The notes under the pieces were generated by a model. The model had not been told where the DNA came from. It did no database searches and saw only the letters and a list, made by a program, of their open reading frames with translations. DNA of 64,000 nt from Terebella lapidaria (lineage: Eukaryota; Annelida; Polychaeta; Terebellida; Terebellidae), in the NCBI GenBank assembly GCA_949152475.1, contig OX424558.1, forward strand, positions 33,118,651-33,182,650. Reading direction: 5' to 3'. The position numbers and the translations under genes were made by a program. Positions 48,600-60,260 of the stretch are shown piece after piece; within the stretch, counting starts at the first letter, position 1, and the number at the start of each line of letters is the position of its first letter.

Positions 48600-49157
48600 T
48601 TAGGCTATGGTCAGAACCTAGAGCAGCGACCGACCGATTAATAGCCTGCTCGGTCACTGCTGAGAATAAGCTGTGGAAGACGACAAGCAGTCTATATAGC
48701 ATGTGGTCACAAATCAGAACGGCGACTGGCCGATTTTGCATTATCAGCTGTTGCTGCGTATTCGATTTTTAGAGTTTACACAAGATTTACGAAGCCCTAG
48801 CGATGCCCGGCTGTTGCCCTGTCGACTTACTGCCCAGTAACCCACCGATTTTGAAATCACCGTCCGTTGATCAACCGATCTCCCGGCCGACATCGTCCGG
48901 GCGGTAAATATTTATTTGATATTGCAGCCTTAATTATTTTTGCATAAACTGGTTGACGGCGATCGCTCGATGAGTGTCAGGCATCGAGCATATTGTGGTC
49001 GGCGAGTGAAAACTGGTCAGGCGCCGGCGGCGATTGGGTGATGTGTGCAATAGCAACAGCGACTGATGAAACACCAGCAGCGGCTGGGCGGATACCGCCC
49101 GATATCCAGACGAAATTAGCTAAAACTCGCTGCTCTTGAGGTTGTACCATGGCCTAA
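48600..49157. mobile_element. PIF/Harbinger-like MITE, copy 1
   Basis: Begins TTAGGCTATGGTCAGAACC and ends AGGTTGTACCATGGCCTAA, an inverted repeat of about 17-20 bases. About 86% of its interior is shared with copy 2 directly after it (ATATTGTGGTCGGCGAGTG, CACCGTCCGTTGATC, GCATCGAGCATAT). TWA-type flanks and GG-starting ends suggest PIF/Harbinger. It has no transposase. Confidence 0.65.
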
Positions 49158-49809
49158 GGCTATGGTCAGAACCTAGAGCAGCGACCGCCCGATTGGTAGC
49201 CTGCTCGGTCAGTGCTGGAAATAAGGCATCGCCCAGCAGTTTTGGGAAACGGCGAGCAGTCTGTGAGCATGTGGTGAAAAATCAGAATGACGACTGATGA
49301 ATTTTGAACTGGTGCTGTTTGTATTTCATGATTTTCAGATTTTGCAAAAGATATACAAAGCTCTACCGATGCCCGGCCGTTGAACGGTCGATATACTGCC
49401 CAGTCACTCACCCATTTTAAAGTCACCGTCCGTTGATCGACCAATCTCCTAGCCTCGTCCGGTCGATAAATGCTCATCAATCTTCCATACGGCAGTCTCG
49501 ATTATTTTTGCATCAATTGGTCAACGGCGATCGCTCGATTAGGTAGGTGCCTGGGCGGAGAACGATCAGGCAGTGGCAGGTATCGAGCATATCGTGGTCG
49601 GCGAGTGAAAACTGGTCAGGTGCCGCTATAATTTTAACTACGCATTGAATTTTCAGCAGCGATCGGGCGATGTGTAAAATACTAACAGCGACTATTGAAA
49701 CACCAGCAGTGCCTGGGCGGCGGCCGCACGATGTCCGGACGAAATTGGCTAAAAACTCGCTGCTCGGTCGCCGAGCAGGTTATTTTTTGAGGTTGTGACC
49801 ATAGCCTAA
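49155..49809. mobile_element. PIF/Harbinger-like MITE, copy 2
   Basis: GGCTATGGTCAGAACCT at the left and AGGTTGTGACCATAGCC at the right, flanked on both sides by TAA, a fitting 3-bp target duplication. It abuts copy 1 and the next element with no spacer. Confidence 0.7.
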
Positions 49810-51714
49810 TGCCTAAGTCACATTTGCACCGATGCCGCCTCAGATGTGGTTACGATGCGTGAAAAGGCTGAAATTTGGCCATTTCGGCCGGTCACCCACC
49901 GAGCGCCGGAGGGTCATCCGTGACTGTCGGGCAGCAATCGGACATCGTAGATACGTCGGTGGAGGCATCGGAAGAAAATAACGCAGAGTTATTTTCTTGC
50001 GGCGACCGGTGGAAAAAATGACATCGCCTGTTAATCGTTGTCAGACCTGCCGGCGACCGATCACAGCTCCTCCATGTGCCCATCGGGCGCCGAGGGGATC
50101 GACCAAATTTATCGGCCGATTGATATGAGTAGTTCACCAGGCGATCACCGCAGGGTATCCTGTCATGCGCCGATGGATGTGCGGTGGGTGTATTTCAGAT
50201 TATCGATCGATTTTGACATACGAGACGGTCAACGCAGGGTATCATGCCAGGCACCGATGGATGTGCGGGAGGTTCTTTTCCGATATTCGGCCGATTTGTA
50301 CATACGAGACGGTCACCTAGCAGTTATCTGTAGGGTACCGTGGGGTTTCCGGTAGGGCGTGATTGGTTGGCCGGTCGATACCCATTATCATATGGATAAT
50401 ATTTATTAATTATTTTTTTGTCTATTAATTAATCTTCAATAATTATTTTTTTGTCTCTTAATTACTTGTCTATTAATTTTTGTCTAAGCGATTTGATAAT
50501 AATTTGTATTAACTGTTATATTGTCTAAAATCAAACAGGGTCTCCGAAAGTACTGTGAAACCATCTATTCTAGAAGTGGTATAAACCAAATGTGGATATT
50601 GAAAAATTCCAAATCTTTATTGGAATATCTACATGCTCACACATTTTCAAAAGTAACGTCTGTCAAAGCATTTGATTTTCCATTTTGTACACAACTATAC
50701 CTCATTCTGAACTGAAGTTTCAGCTAAAAAAACTCATCAATAATTCATTTTTCTCCAAAAAGGAACAACGTCGGTACCAATATATTGTAGTTAAATATAA
50801 TACCGCTCAAGGCGACTCTGATGCCCCATACAAATATACTGAAATAGATGTGGTAAATATGGTTAACTTTATGATTGATATTTTTGGAATTTGGTGCTCG
50901 AATATTTCAACAAACTATTGGTATTCCCATGGGTACAAACTGTGCACCATTATTGGCAGACCTGTTTTTATACTCATATGAATCAGATTTCATCCAACAT
51001 TTACAATGAGGGGGTTCTAAGAAACAAACATGTAATTTTAATTTCACTTTTCGATATATAGACGATGTATTGTCGCTAAATAATTCCAAGTTCGGTGACT
51101 ATTTGGATGTCATATATCCCAATGAACTTGAAATTAAGAATACTACAGACTCTGCTATTTTTTTCCAACTATCTGATGATTCTAACCTATCAATCAGATT
51201 GTATGACAAGCGTGATGATTTCTATTTTTCCATAGTCAATTACCCTAATGGTAATTCAAGCATTTCCAATCTATGAGAAAGTTCGAATAATTCTGTAATT
51301 TTGCGTGGACACTTTAAGCGCCATCTAATGTGTATCTGGCGGGCAACCACAGACTGCCTTTATATATCGGAGACAGACTGTCCGGCACCCGTCCGGCAAT
51401 CGGCCGATGTTTCGCCCACCAGGGAAGAACCGTCCGGGCGTCAGACGGTCACCTGCCGATGCCTGCTAGGTGATTGGTTGGTCTCCCGTAGGCATCAAGG
51501 TACACATTCTCCCCACATTCCTACTTATGCCGGCCGGTCAGTGTACGATGTCCGGATAGGTGTACACCGGTGATCTGCCAATGCCCGGTGCTTTCATGAC
51601 CACTTGAGAGATATGTGAAAGATACCTGAAAAAAGTTACCGGCGGCCGGAACATCGGTGAGAACCACCGATGTATTCGCATCGGCCGGCGACCGGTGCAA
51701 ATGTGACCTAGGCA
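49810..51714. mobile_element. 1.9-kb terminal-inverted-repeat element with GC-rich ends
   Basis: The left end TGCCTAAGTCACATTTGCAC (continuing CG) and the complement of the right end match over 22 bases with one difference. The flanking 500-bp arms are rich in CCGGTCGCC and GGCCGAT-type words, with two 90-bp direct repeats at 50150-50330 (GCCGATGGATGTGCGG). The AT-rich centre (50380-51290) holds a broken reverse transcriptase, so the element probably received a retroelement insertion. Confidence 0.65.
50521..51290 (+). pseudogene. Broken reverse transcriptase (Penelope-like or related)
   Basis: Pieces in several frames: SVKAFDF, YTTIPHSELKFQLKKLI, YTEIDVVNMVNFMIDI, a degenerate G-tNCAP-LADLFLYSYESDFI run, FNFTFRYIDDVLSLNNSKFG (YIDD active site near 51055), YLDVIYPNELEIKNTTDSA and RLYDKRDDFYFSIVNYP. 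This order and wording fit a widespread animal RT with the YIDDVLSLNN box. I lean to a Penelope-like element but cannot confirm it. Stops and frameshifts make it non-functional. Its ends are not defined. Confidence 0.7.
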
Positions 51715-52090
51715 TAGTTGTATGCTGCCCAGAGAGTTGAGAATGTGTAGGGTGATCAATACCCTAAGGTTGGGGCTAAATCATAAACTACGTTTGATAA
51801 AATATGACTCACTCCGGCTACAACGAGCGATCAAGTGCCACATTAAATGTGATATTTTTTAAAACTGTTTTTATGTACTGTTTGTACATTTACAGCCATT
51901 TTTTTATGTCAAAATGTGCAATCATTTCATCAGTCATTCAGTATAATATAGCAACAAAGGTGTAGCAGGTTGCAGCGGCCTTCTCCACATCTACAGTTAG
52001 TTACTCTAGTTTTTTTATTGCACTCAATTAATCAGAGATGGGCTGTAAAAAACTTGATTCATGGACATGTCCACATACCAATCCAACAAC
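51715..52090. other. Unannotated sequence before the satellite
   Basis: No feature recognised. Confidence 0.4.
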
Positions 52091-54310
52091 TCCAATATTA
52101 CCACTGACCATAAACAGGCCTTACAGGTCTCCAACTGACTATAGACACGCCTCACAAGTCTCCCTTTGATCATAGACATACCACACAAGTCACCTTCTGA
52201 CCATAGACAGCCTTCACATGTCTCTGTCTGACCACAGACAGCCCTCAGAAGTCACTTTCTTACCATGAACAGGCCTCACAAGTCTGCATTTGACACATAC
52301 AGACCCAAAATGTTTCCCTCTGGTTATAGACAGCCCGCACAGTCTCGTTTTGACCATAAAACAAGCCCCGTAACTCTACGTCTGGTCACAAACATGCCTC
52401 ACAATATTCCTTCTGACTGTAAGGAGGCCCCACAAGTCTCAGTATCATCTCACTGACCATGAACAGAGCTTACACACATCCTTTTGACCATGAACGGGCC
52501 TCACAAGTCTGCTTCAGACCCCGAAAGTCTCTCTCTGGCCATCGACAGGCCTCTCAAGTCTACCTCTGTCTATAAACAGGCCCTACAAGTTTCCTTCTGA
52601 CCATATGCAGACCACCCCCGTCTACCTTTACCTAAAGAAAGACCTCACAAGTCTATCTCTGACCATAGAAAGGCCTCACAGATATATCTCTGTCAATGAA
52701 CAGGCCTCAATCGTCTACCTCTGACCATAGACAGGATTCACAAGTTTAATTCTGTCCAAGGACAGGCCTCATAAATCTACCTCTAACCACAGACCCAAGT
52801 TTCCATTTGACCACATACAGGCTCTCCCTCTGAACACAGATAGGGTTAGGAAGTCTACCTATATGGCTTGACGAGTCTCACTCTGACCATTGACAGGCCT
52901 CACAAGTCTCCCTTTTACCATACACAGAGCTCACAATTCTACGTCTAACCATAGATATGCCTCTGAAGTCTCCTGCTGACTGTAGACAGTCCTCATAAGT
53001 CCCCGCCTGTCCACAGACAAGCCTCACAAGTCTACTTGTCACCACAGACAGGCCGCACAAGTTTCCTTATGACCACAGATCACAAATCTCCCTCTGATCA
53101 TAAACATACCTCATAGTCATATGTATCCATCTGACCATACACAGGCCTCACAAGTCTCCATTTCACCACAAAGAGGATTCCAAAGTCTCCATATTGACAA
53201 GCATCAGATGTATCTCCATATATAAACATATGTATATATTCACAACCTTTTTGTAACAATCAGACAACCATTTTGTTACATTAACATTTTGCTACATGGG
53301 TTGTGTGACAAACAAGTCAACTCAATGGCAACTAACCGTCAGAAGTCTCCGTCTGAACATTATCGGGCCTCACTACTCACTAGCTTCCCGTCGCCTCAAA
53401 AGTCCATGCTGAACATAGTCAGGCCTCATAATTATCATACTGACCATCGATGGAACTCACAAGTCTCCCTCTGACAATATCCAGGCCACACAAGTCTAAA
53501 GTGGCCTATAGATAGACCTCACAATACTAGTATTATATTCCAGTCCATGAACAGGCCCTACAAATCTACCTCTGACCATAGGCCTCATTAGTCTGCACAT
53601 AAATATAGACAGGATTCTGTCCACAGACAAGCCTCAGACATTTACCTCAGACCATAGACAGGTCTCAGAGGTATACCTATGACCATAGACAGGCTTCACA
53701 TTCTCCCTTCGACTATGAACAGATCTCACAGTTCTCCCTGTGACCATAGACAGGCCTGACTTGTCTCCCTTTTAAAATAAACAGGCCTCAGAATTCTCCA
53801 TCGGACCACAGACAGGCCTCACAAGTCTCCATCTGACCACATACAGGCCTCACAGGTCTCCCTCTGATCACAGACAGGCCTCACAAGTCTCCATCCGACC
53901 ACAGACAGGCCTCACAAGTCTCCATCTGACCACAGACAGGCCTCACAGGTCTCCCTCTTACCACAGACAGGCCTCACAGGTCTCCATCCGACCACAGACA
54001 GGCCTCACAGGTCTCCCTCTGACCACAGACAGGCCTAGCACGTCGACTGCTGACCATAAACAGGCCTAACATGTCTAAACAAGCCTCACTATCTCCACAA
54101 TGCCCATGGACATATCACATAAACCATAAACAGGCCTAACATGTCTAAACAAGCCTCACTATCTCCACAATGCCCATGGACAGATAACATATCTACCTTT
54201 GACCACAGACTGGCCAAACAAGTCTACCTCTTATCATAAACAGGCCTCATAAGTATCTATCTGACCATGGACAGGCCAATCCCCATCTGACCACACCCAA
54301 GTCTCCCCAT
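52091..54310 (+). repeat. 31-bp satellite, old diverged block
   Basis: About 70 irregular units of the type GGCCTCACAAGTCTCCCT + CTGACCATAGACA, 27-34 bp each, with many substitutions. It is interrupted at 53200-53310 by the CAACCTTTTTGTAACA module. A more homogeneous patch lies at 53800-54030. Bases about 54055-54120 are repeated at 54121-54186 as a 66-bp direct duplication (AACATGTCTAAACAAGCCTC). Confidence 0.9.
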
Positions 54311-55259
54311 AGACTCACCATATATAAATATATTTCTATAACTAGACATAAAAGCATATTGGCTTTGTGGCATCCCCCAGTTTTTCTTTTCTTTTCTAAT
54401 GGTGAAACTTGACTGATATAATAATAAACATACCAGGATTATTTAACACAGGTGGGAGTGAGAGCTCAAATTATAGCAGTTGCTCACTAGACAAATGCCC
54501 ATCAGATATTTGCCATCAGAGTATACTTATTCAGTGTGTTTCTGGCTTCCACAATATTCTTCAGGTACTATTGCCGAATGTAAAACAATATGCTTTTAAA
54601 GAATCGCCTGTTATATTGATAGTACATTTTAATTATATATTTTCTTTTAATCATATTTCAAGAACATTTCAATAAGTATTAAATGTACAGATATTCAAAT
54701 GAAAATTTCTACATTCATAATACAAGTAAAAAGGAACTTATTCTGGGTTCTGACTAAGTAAAACAATGATAATTTGGTCATTGCATGTGAAATACAGCTA
54801 GAAAACAAAACAATGCATATAGTTTCAACCAGATAAACACAGTGCTGTTTAAGCTGAATACAACTGACTGGCAACCAAGGCCCAGGCATACCTTCAAAGC
54901 TGTTATTTTTAGCTTGGCTCATCATTATATAGCCACCTTTCGTTTTCTTTAGAAAGGGAAGGAGGGCATTGTTCCAACCTGTTGGTGTTAGTACATGTAT
55001 AGTAAACTGGGGTGAGGGGACAGAAGAAGGGGAAGGAGGGGGGGGGGGGGTAGTGCATACAAGTCACTGATACATTGCTACATTCATATGCAGATAAAAA
55101 CTGGCTGACAGGGGAGGGGGGGGGGGGGGGTGGTTTGGGGTATTGCCTTAACACTTTTTGAACAGGTGATGTATTTAATTAACACCAGGTTGTGTAGATC
55201 AGTGGCAGTCTGACAGCAAGTTTACTGGTTCCTGGACATGTATAGATAATCAGTCAGTG
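54311..55259. other. Non-satellite interruption with G tracts
   Basis: AT-rich sequence with two long G runs (about 55037-55050 and 55115-55130) that could form G-quadruplexes. No supported gene. Confidence 0.5.
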
Positions 55260-55675
55260 GGATTGTCTGCTCGACATATATTGTATGCTTATCACAAAGC
55301 ATTTGAGCGATGAATCAGCAAAAATTCTTCCAAGCTTTAGGTTGAAGGTCGTTTGACGGATTGATCCCAAAATCGATAGGGTTCTTCCCTGGTGGTATAT
55401 GAACCTCTTTGGAAAGATTTGTAGCCATGGCATGAATACTTTTTGAGTTATCGCATGGAAACCAAGTGACAAAAAACAACCTTGATTTCATCCTCACGGA
55501 CCTCGGATCCGGCTCAAAAACAATAGGGTTCTTCCACATATCATTTCTGACCAGTGGTGAAAATTTGGCAAAGATACATCGAGGCAAACTAAAGTTATCG
55601 TCCGGAAACCAAACGGCGGAAGAAAAAAAAAATGACAAAAACATAAGGCCTCCCGATTTTCAATCGGGATGCCTA
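55260..55675 (+). repeat. Family C hairpin-ended element
   Basis: Two imperfect repeats containing AATCGATAGGGTTCTTCC, TTTTTGAGTTATCGCATGG-like text and GGAAACCAA, an A-rich tract with CGGCGGAAG, then a hairpin at 55647-55673, GGCCTCCCGATT TTC AATCGGGATGCC, followed by TAA. It is non-coding. Confidence 0.7.
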
Positions 55676-56139
55676 ACTAGACATTAGAGCCTGAACATGC
55701 TAAAGGCTTTGTGGCATCCCTCATTTTTCTGGAAGGTATCGTTCTAATTGTGTGACTGATGTTTGGAGCAAGTCGGACAATTTACTATAATCTGCATGGT
55801 GAAGTTACATGTACATGTATCACTGCAGTGCCTGTAAATCCCCTCACCCCATTTGCCTTTTTGATGGGTTATCACCTAGCTGTCCAGTTTGGCCAGTTTA
55901 TTCCATATAAACACACTTCGCTCTAGGCCCCTACTCCCCCACCCCACCAGACACTAGCAGACAGCCCGCCACAGAACTATAGTGATGGGATGGGGTAGCC
56001 TGGGTAGGTGGCAGAGGGGGGCTGGTGGGTGGGGAGCTATGTGTGTGTGGGAGGCAGAATGGATTGACAACTTAACATGACAGTCAGGCACAAGGGCCTG
56101 GGGGGGTGGGGATGGCCGAGTGTGGGGAAAAATTAATGG
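55676..56139. other. Unannotated sequence
   Basis: GC-mixed sequence with C-rich (55925) and G-rich (55985-56120) stretches. No feature recognised. Confidence 0.4.
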
Positions 56140-56230
56140 AGGCTAACAAAAGTTATCATCTTGAAACCAAACGGCGGAAACAAAAGCAGACAGAAACATA
56201 AGGCCTCACGATTTCCAATCGGGATGCCTA
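56140..56230 (+). repeat. Family C 3' end, second copy
   Basis: AACAAAAGTTATCATC-like start, AAACCAAACGGCGGAAAC, then hairpin GGCCTCACGATT TCC AATCGGGATGCC at 56202-56228 followed by TAA. Confidence 0.7.
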
Positions 56231-56330
56231 ATTACAACCACTTTGTGACAATCAGGCAACCATTTTGCTACATTAGCATTTTGCAACATAGGTTGTGTGA
56301 CAAGTGAGTCACCTTAATGGCAAATAAATG

Positions 56331-56590
56331 TGGAGGTCGGTGGCGCAGTGAGAAAGGTGGCCGGCTCGTGATCCAAAGGTCCTGGGTTCGAGTCACTGGC
56401 TGGATTGCTGTGTTATTTCACTAGTGTCCTTAGGCAAGGTATTTATCACTAACTGTCTAATCTCCACCCAGGATTAAATGGGCTGCTCCAAGTACTGGTA
56501 CTCAGACTGGGGGTCAAAGTGTGAAGTGCCTCTGAAAGCATACATCCGCTGTAAAGAGCGCTATATCAAATGCGATAACTTTACTTTTAC
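56331..56590 (+). mobile_element. tRNA-derived SINE (SINE2)
   Basis: A box TGGCGCAGTGAGAAAGG (56341-56357), B box GGTTCGAGTCA (56395-56405), a central TTAGGCAAGGTATTTATCAC segment of the kind conserved in many animal SINEs, CCACCCAGGATTAAATGGG, and a tail with AGAGCGCTATATCAA. The tail word is shared with SINE1, but head and body differ. Confidence 0.8.
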
Positions 56591-57060
56591 CTTGACAAGT
56601 CTATCTCTTACCATCACATGCCCCACAAGTCAATGTCTTACCACACACAGGCCTCTGACCACAAACAGGCCTCACACGTCTCCCTCTGACTATCAATTGC
56701 AGACAGGCCTCCATACATCCCTCTGACCATAAAAAGGCCTCATTGCTCTACGTCTGACCATGAACAAACCTGACAAATCTACACCTGTCTATGTCTTGGA
56801 AGTCTCAATCTGACCATAGAGAGGCAGCACATCTCCATCTGACCACATGCTGTTCTCAAAGTTTAGAATTCGACCACAGACATACCTCACAAGTCTCCCT
56901 CTGACTATAGACAGGCCTCCATTTCACCACAGACAGACCTCACAATTCTCCATCTGACCACAAACAGGTCCCTAGACATGTCCACAGAGAGACCAATGAA
57001 CATGAACAGGCCATACAATTCCCCCTCTTACCAAAAACAGGCCTCACATGTCCCCCTATG
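56591..57060 (+). repeat. 31-bp satellite, diverged block
   Basis: Degenerate forward units (CAGGCCTCACACGTCTCC, CTGACCATAAAAAGG and others). Confidence 0.85.
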
Positions 57061-57300
57061 TGTATTGTTAGAGTGAGACTTGTGAGACTTTTGAGGCCTG
57101 TTCCTGGTCAGAGAGAGACGTGTGAGGCATGTCTATGGTCAGAGGCAGAATATTGAGGCCTGTTTGTGGTCAAAAGGAGAATTGTGAGGCCTGTGTATGG
57201 TCAGAGGGTGATTTGTGAGGCATGTGTATGGTCAGAGGGAGATTTGCGAGGCCTGTCTATGGGTTGAAATAGATTTGTGATGCCTGCCTATGGTCAGACA
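57061..57300 (-). repeat. 31-bp satellite, inverted block
   Basis: The same unit in reverse orientation (GAGGCCTGTGTATGGTCAG, seven to eight units). The switch from forward to reverse is near 57060. Confidence 0.85.
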
Positions 57301-58060
57301 GAGACCTGTTTTCCAGTAAACAAATGCACAGATAAACCCATAGTGTGCCACACGCCTGAAAAGTAAGTATAAACGAATATAATAACATTCTAGAGTGGCC
57401 ACACTGTTGTAAAATAGAGCCACACGATTTGAATGGCAATGTCGGCTTTTCACTGTGGTATGTCATGTGGGACTACGACCCCCCCCCCCCTTCCCTTATC
57501 CGGGGGTTGGAGAATCACTGCTGGGACTAGGCACTAGGCAGGTATGGCAAGTGAACTACTGTCCATAGTCAGGTCTCAAAAGTTCCCTCTGAAGGCCTCA
57601 GAACTCCACCTCTGACCATAAACAGGCCTGAAAAGTCTGCTCCTGTCTATAGACAGGTCTCAGAAGTCTCCATCTGACCACAGAGAGGCTTCACAAAAGT
57701 ATTCATCTGACCACAGACTGGCCTAAATGTTTCCATTTCGCCAAAGACAGACCTCACAAGTCTCCCTCTGACTATAGACAGGCCTCACAAGTCTGTCACC
57801 ATATATAAATATATTTATATATGCAACCTTTTTGTAACAGTCAGGCAACCATTTCGCTACATTAAAATCTTTCTACAAGGGTCGAGCGACAAAGAAGTCA
57901 ACGCAATGGCGCATAAGCAGTTTGCGTTTTTCCAATTAAATTCGTGTCCACAGATATGATAGACATGTCAGTGTGCCTCTAAAGTCTACTGCTGACCATA
58001 GACAGTCGTCATAAGTCTCCATTTTACCACAGACAAGCCTCACAAGTCTACCTCTGACCA
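57301..58060 (+). repeat. Compound block, first copy of a roughly 740-bp duplication
   Basis: A 260-bp non-satellite piece (TGTTTTCCAGTAAACAAATG, GAGTGGCCACACTGTTGT, a C10-11 run, TGCTGGGACTAGGCACTAGG), then satellite units and the CAACCTTTTTGTAACA module. The same order recurs at 59570-60300, offset about 2,265 bp. Confidence 0.85.
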
Positions 58061-58790
58061 TACACAGGCCTCACAAGTCTACCTCGGACCATACACAAGC
58101 CTCACAAGTCTCCATCTGACCATAGACGGGCCTCACAAGTCTCCATCTGAATACAAAGAACACTCCAAAGTCTCCTTATAGACAAGCCTCAGATGTCTCT
58201 TCATATATAAACATATGTATATATTTACAACCTTTTTGTAACAGTCAGACAACCATTTTGCTACATTAGCATTTTACTATATGGGTTGTGTGACAAACAA
58301 GTCAACTCAATGGAAACTAGCCATCACATGTCTCGTTCTTAACATAATCGAGCCACACTAGCTTCCCGTGGCCTCAAAGGTCATTGCTGAACATATACAG
58401 GCCTCATAATTCTCATGCTGACCATCAGCAGAACTCACAAGTCTCCCTCTGACCATATCCAGGATACACAAGTCTAAAGTGGCCTATAGACAGACCTCAC
58501 AAGTACATTCCTGTTCATGGATAGGCCTCACAAATCTACCTCTGACCATAGGCAGGCCTCAATAGTCTGCACCTGAACAACATGATTCAAGTCTACTTCT
58601 GTCCATAGAGAGGTCTCAGACGACTATCTCGTCACATTTTCCCTCGGAGCATAGACAGGTCTCACATTCTCCCTCCCACTATACATAGGCCTCACGTATC
58701 TCCCTGTGACCATAGACAGGATTCAATTGTCTCCCTTCACCATAAACAGGCCTCAGAATTCGCCAGATGACCACACACCTGCTTCAAAGG
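58061..58790 (+). repeat. 31-bp satellite block resembling 53100-53800
   Basis: Units interleaved with the CAACCTTTTTGTAACA module. The order GTGTGACAAACAAGTCAACT, CACTAGCTTCCCGT, AAGTCTAAAGTGGCCTATAG matches 53280-53520, so the two are ancient duplicates. Confidence 0.8.
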
Positions 58791-59010
58791 CTAATGTAGC
58801 AAGATGGTTGTCTGATTGTCACAAAAAGGTTGTAAATATATAAATATGTTTATATATGAAAAGACATCTGAGGCTTGTCTACAAGGAGACTTTGGAGTCC
58901 TCTTTGTATTCAGATGGAGACTTGTGAGGCCCGTCTATGGTCAGATCGAGACTTGTGAGGCCTGTGTATAGACAGAGGTAGACTTGTGAGGCTTGTCTCT
59001 CTCCGACCAA
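58791..59010 (-). repeat. Inverted satellite block
   Basis: Near-exact reverse complement of about 58130-58275, including the reversed module (TTGTCACAAAAAGGTTGTAA) and AAGACATCTGAGGCTTGTC. The two arms, 520 bp apart, could pair over about 150 bp. Confidence 0.85.
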
Positions 59011-59261
59011 AGACAGATGTCTGACGTGTCTATCTGACCATAGACACGTCCCATGGGTCTCCCTCAACTACAGACAGGCCTCACAAGTCTCCCGCTGACC
59101 ACAGATAGGCCTCACAAGTCTGTCTCCATATATAACTATATTTATATATGTGCAACCCTTTTGTAACAATCGGGCAACCATTTTGCTACATTAAAATCTT
59201 GCTACATGGGTCAAGCGACAAAGAAGTCAACGCAATGGCACATAAGCAGGCCTCTCTTTCT
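59011..59261 (+). repeat. 31-bp satellite, forward units with module
   Basis: Forward units followed by the TATATAACTATATTTATATA and GCAACCCTTTTGTAACAATC module. Confidence 0.85.
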
Positions 59262-59823
59262 CTGACCATAGGCACTAGGTAGCCCCAGCAGTGGCTCTCC
59301 AACCCCCATATAAAGGGAGGGGGGGGGGGGGTAGAGCCACATGATACACCACAGTGAAAATCTGACATTGCCATTCAAATCGTGTGGCTCTATTTTAAAA
59401 CAGTGTGATCACTCCAAAATGTTATTATGTTCGTTTATACTTATTTTTGAGGCATGTGGCACACTTTGGTGCTGATCTGCGCATTTGTTTCCCTGGAAAA
59501 CGAAGAATTTACATTTGAAGTGCTTCCAGACATTCTAAGCATTCGAATTTGCTGGCAATGTAAATTCTCTGTTTTCCAGTAAACAAATGCGCAGATCAAC
59601 CCCATAGTGTGCCACACGCCTCAAAAGTAAGTATAAACGAATATGAAAACATTCTAGAGTGGCCACACTGTTGTAAAATAGAGAAACATGATTTGAATGG
59701 CAATGTCGGGTTTTCACTGTGGTGTGTCCTGTGGGTCTACGACCCCCCCCCCCTTCCCTTATCTGGGGGTTGGAGAATCACTGCTGGGACTAGGCACTAG
59801 GCAGGTCTGGCAAGTGAACTTCT
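59262..59823. repeat. Large imperfect palindrome (fold-back)
   Basis: The left arm (59262-59518) is the reverse complement of the right arm (59557-59823): CACTAGG...CCAACCCC, a G14 run against a C12 run, TGACATTGCCATTCAAAT, CTGGAAAAC, GAATTTACAT. The core is about 40 bp. The right arm is also the non-satellite piece seen singly at 57301-57562. Confidence 0.85.
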
Positions 59824-60260
59824 GTCCGTAGTCAGGTCTCAAAACTTCCATCTGAAGGCCTCAGAACTCCACCTCTGACCATAAACAGGCCTGAACAGTC
59901 TGCTCCTGTCTATAGACAGGTCTCAGAAGTCTCCATCTGACCATAAAGAGGCTTCACAAAAGTATCCATCTGACCACAGACTGGCCTAAAAGTCTCCATT
60001 TCGCCAAAGACAGACCTCACAAGTCTCCCTCTGACTATAGACAGGCCTCACAAGTCTGTCACCATATATAAATATATTTATATATATGCAACCTTTTTGT
60101 AACAGTCAGGCAACCATTTCGCTACATTAAAATCTTTCTACAAGGGTCGAGCAACAAAGAAGTCAACGCATTGGCGCATAAGCAGTTTGCGTTTTTCCGA
60201 TTAAATTCGTGTCCACAGATACGATAGACATGTCAGTGTGCTTCTAAAGTCTACTGCTGA
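59824..60260 (+). repeat. Compound satellite block, second copy of the duplication
   Basis: Continuation of the copy that starts at 59570, matching 57563-58035 nearly base for base, including the module and TTTGCGTTTTTCC. Confidence 0.85.
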
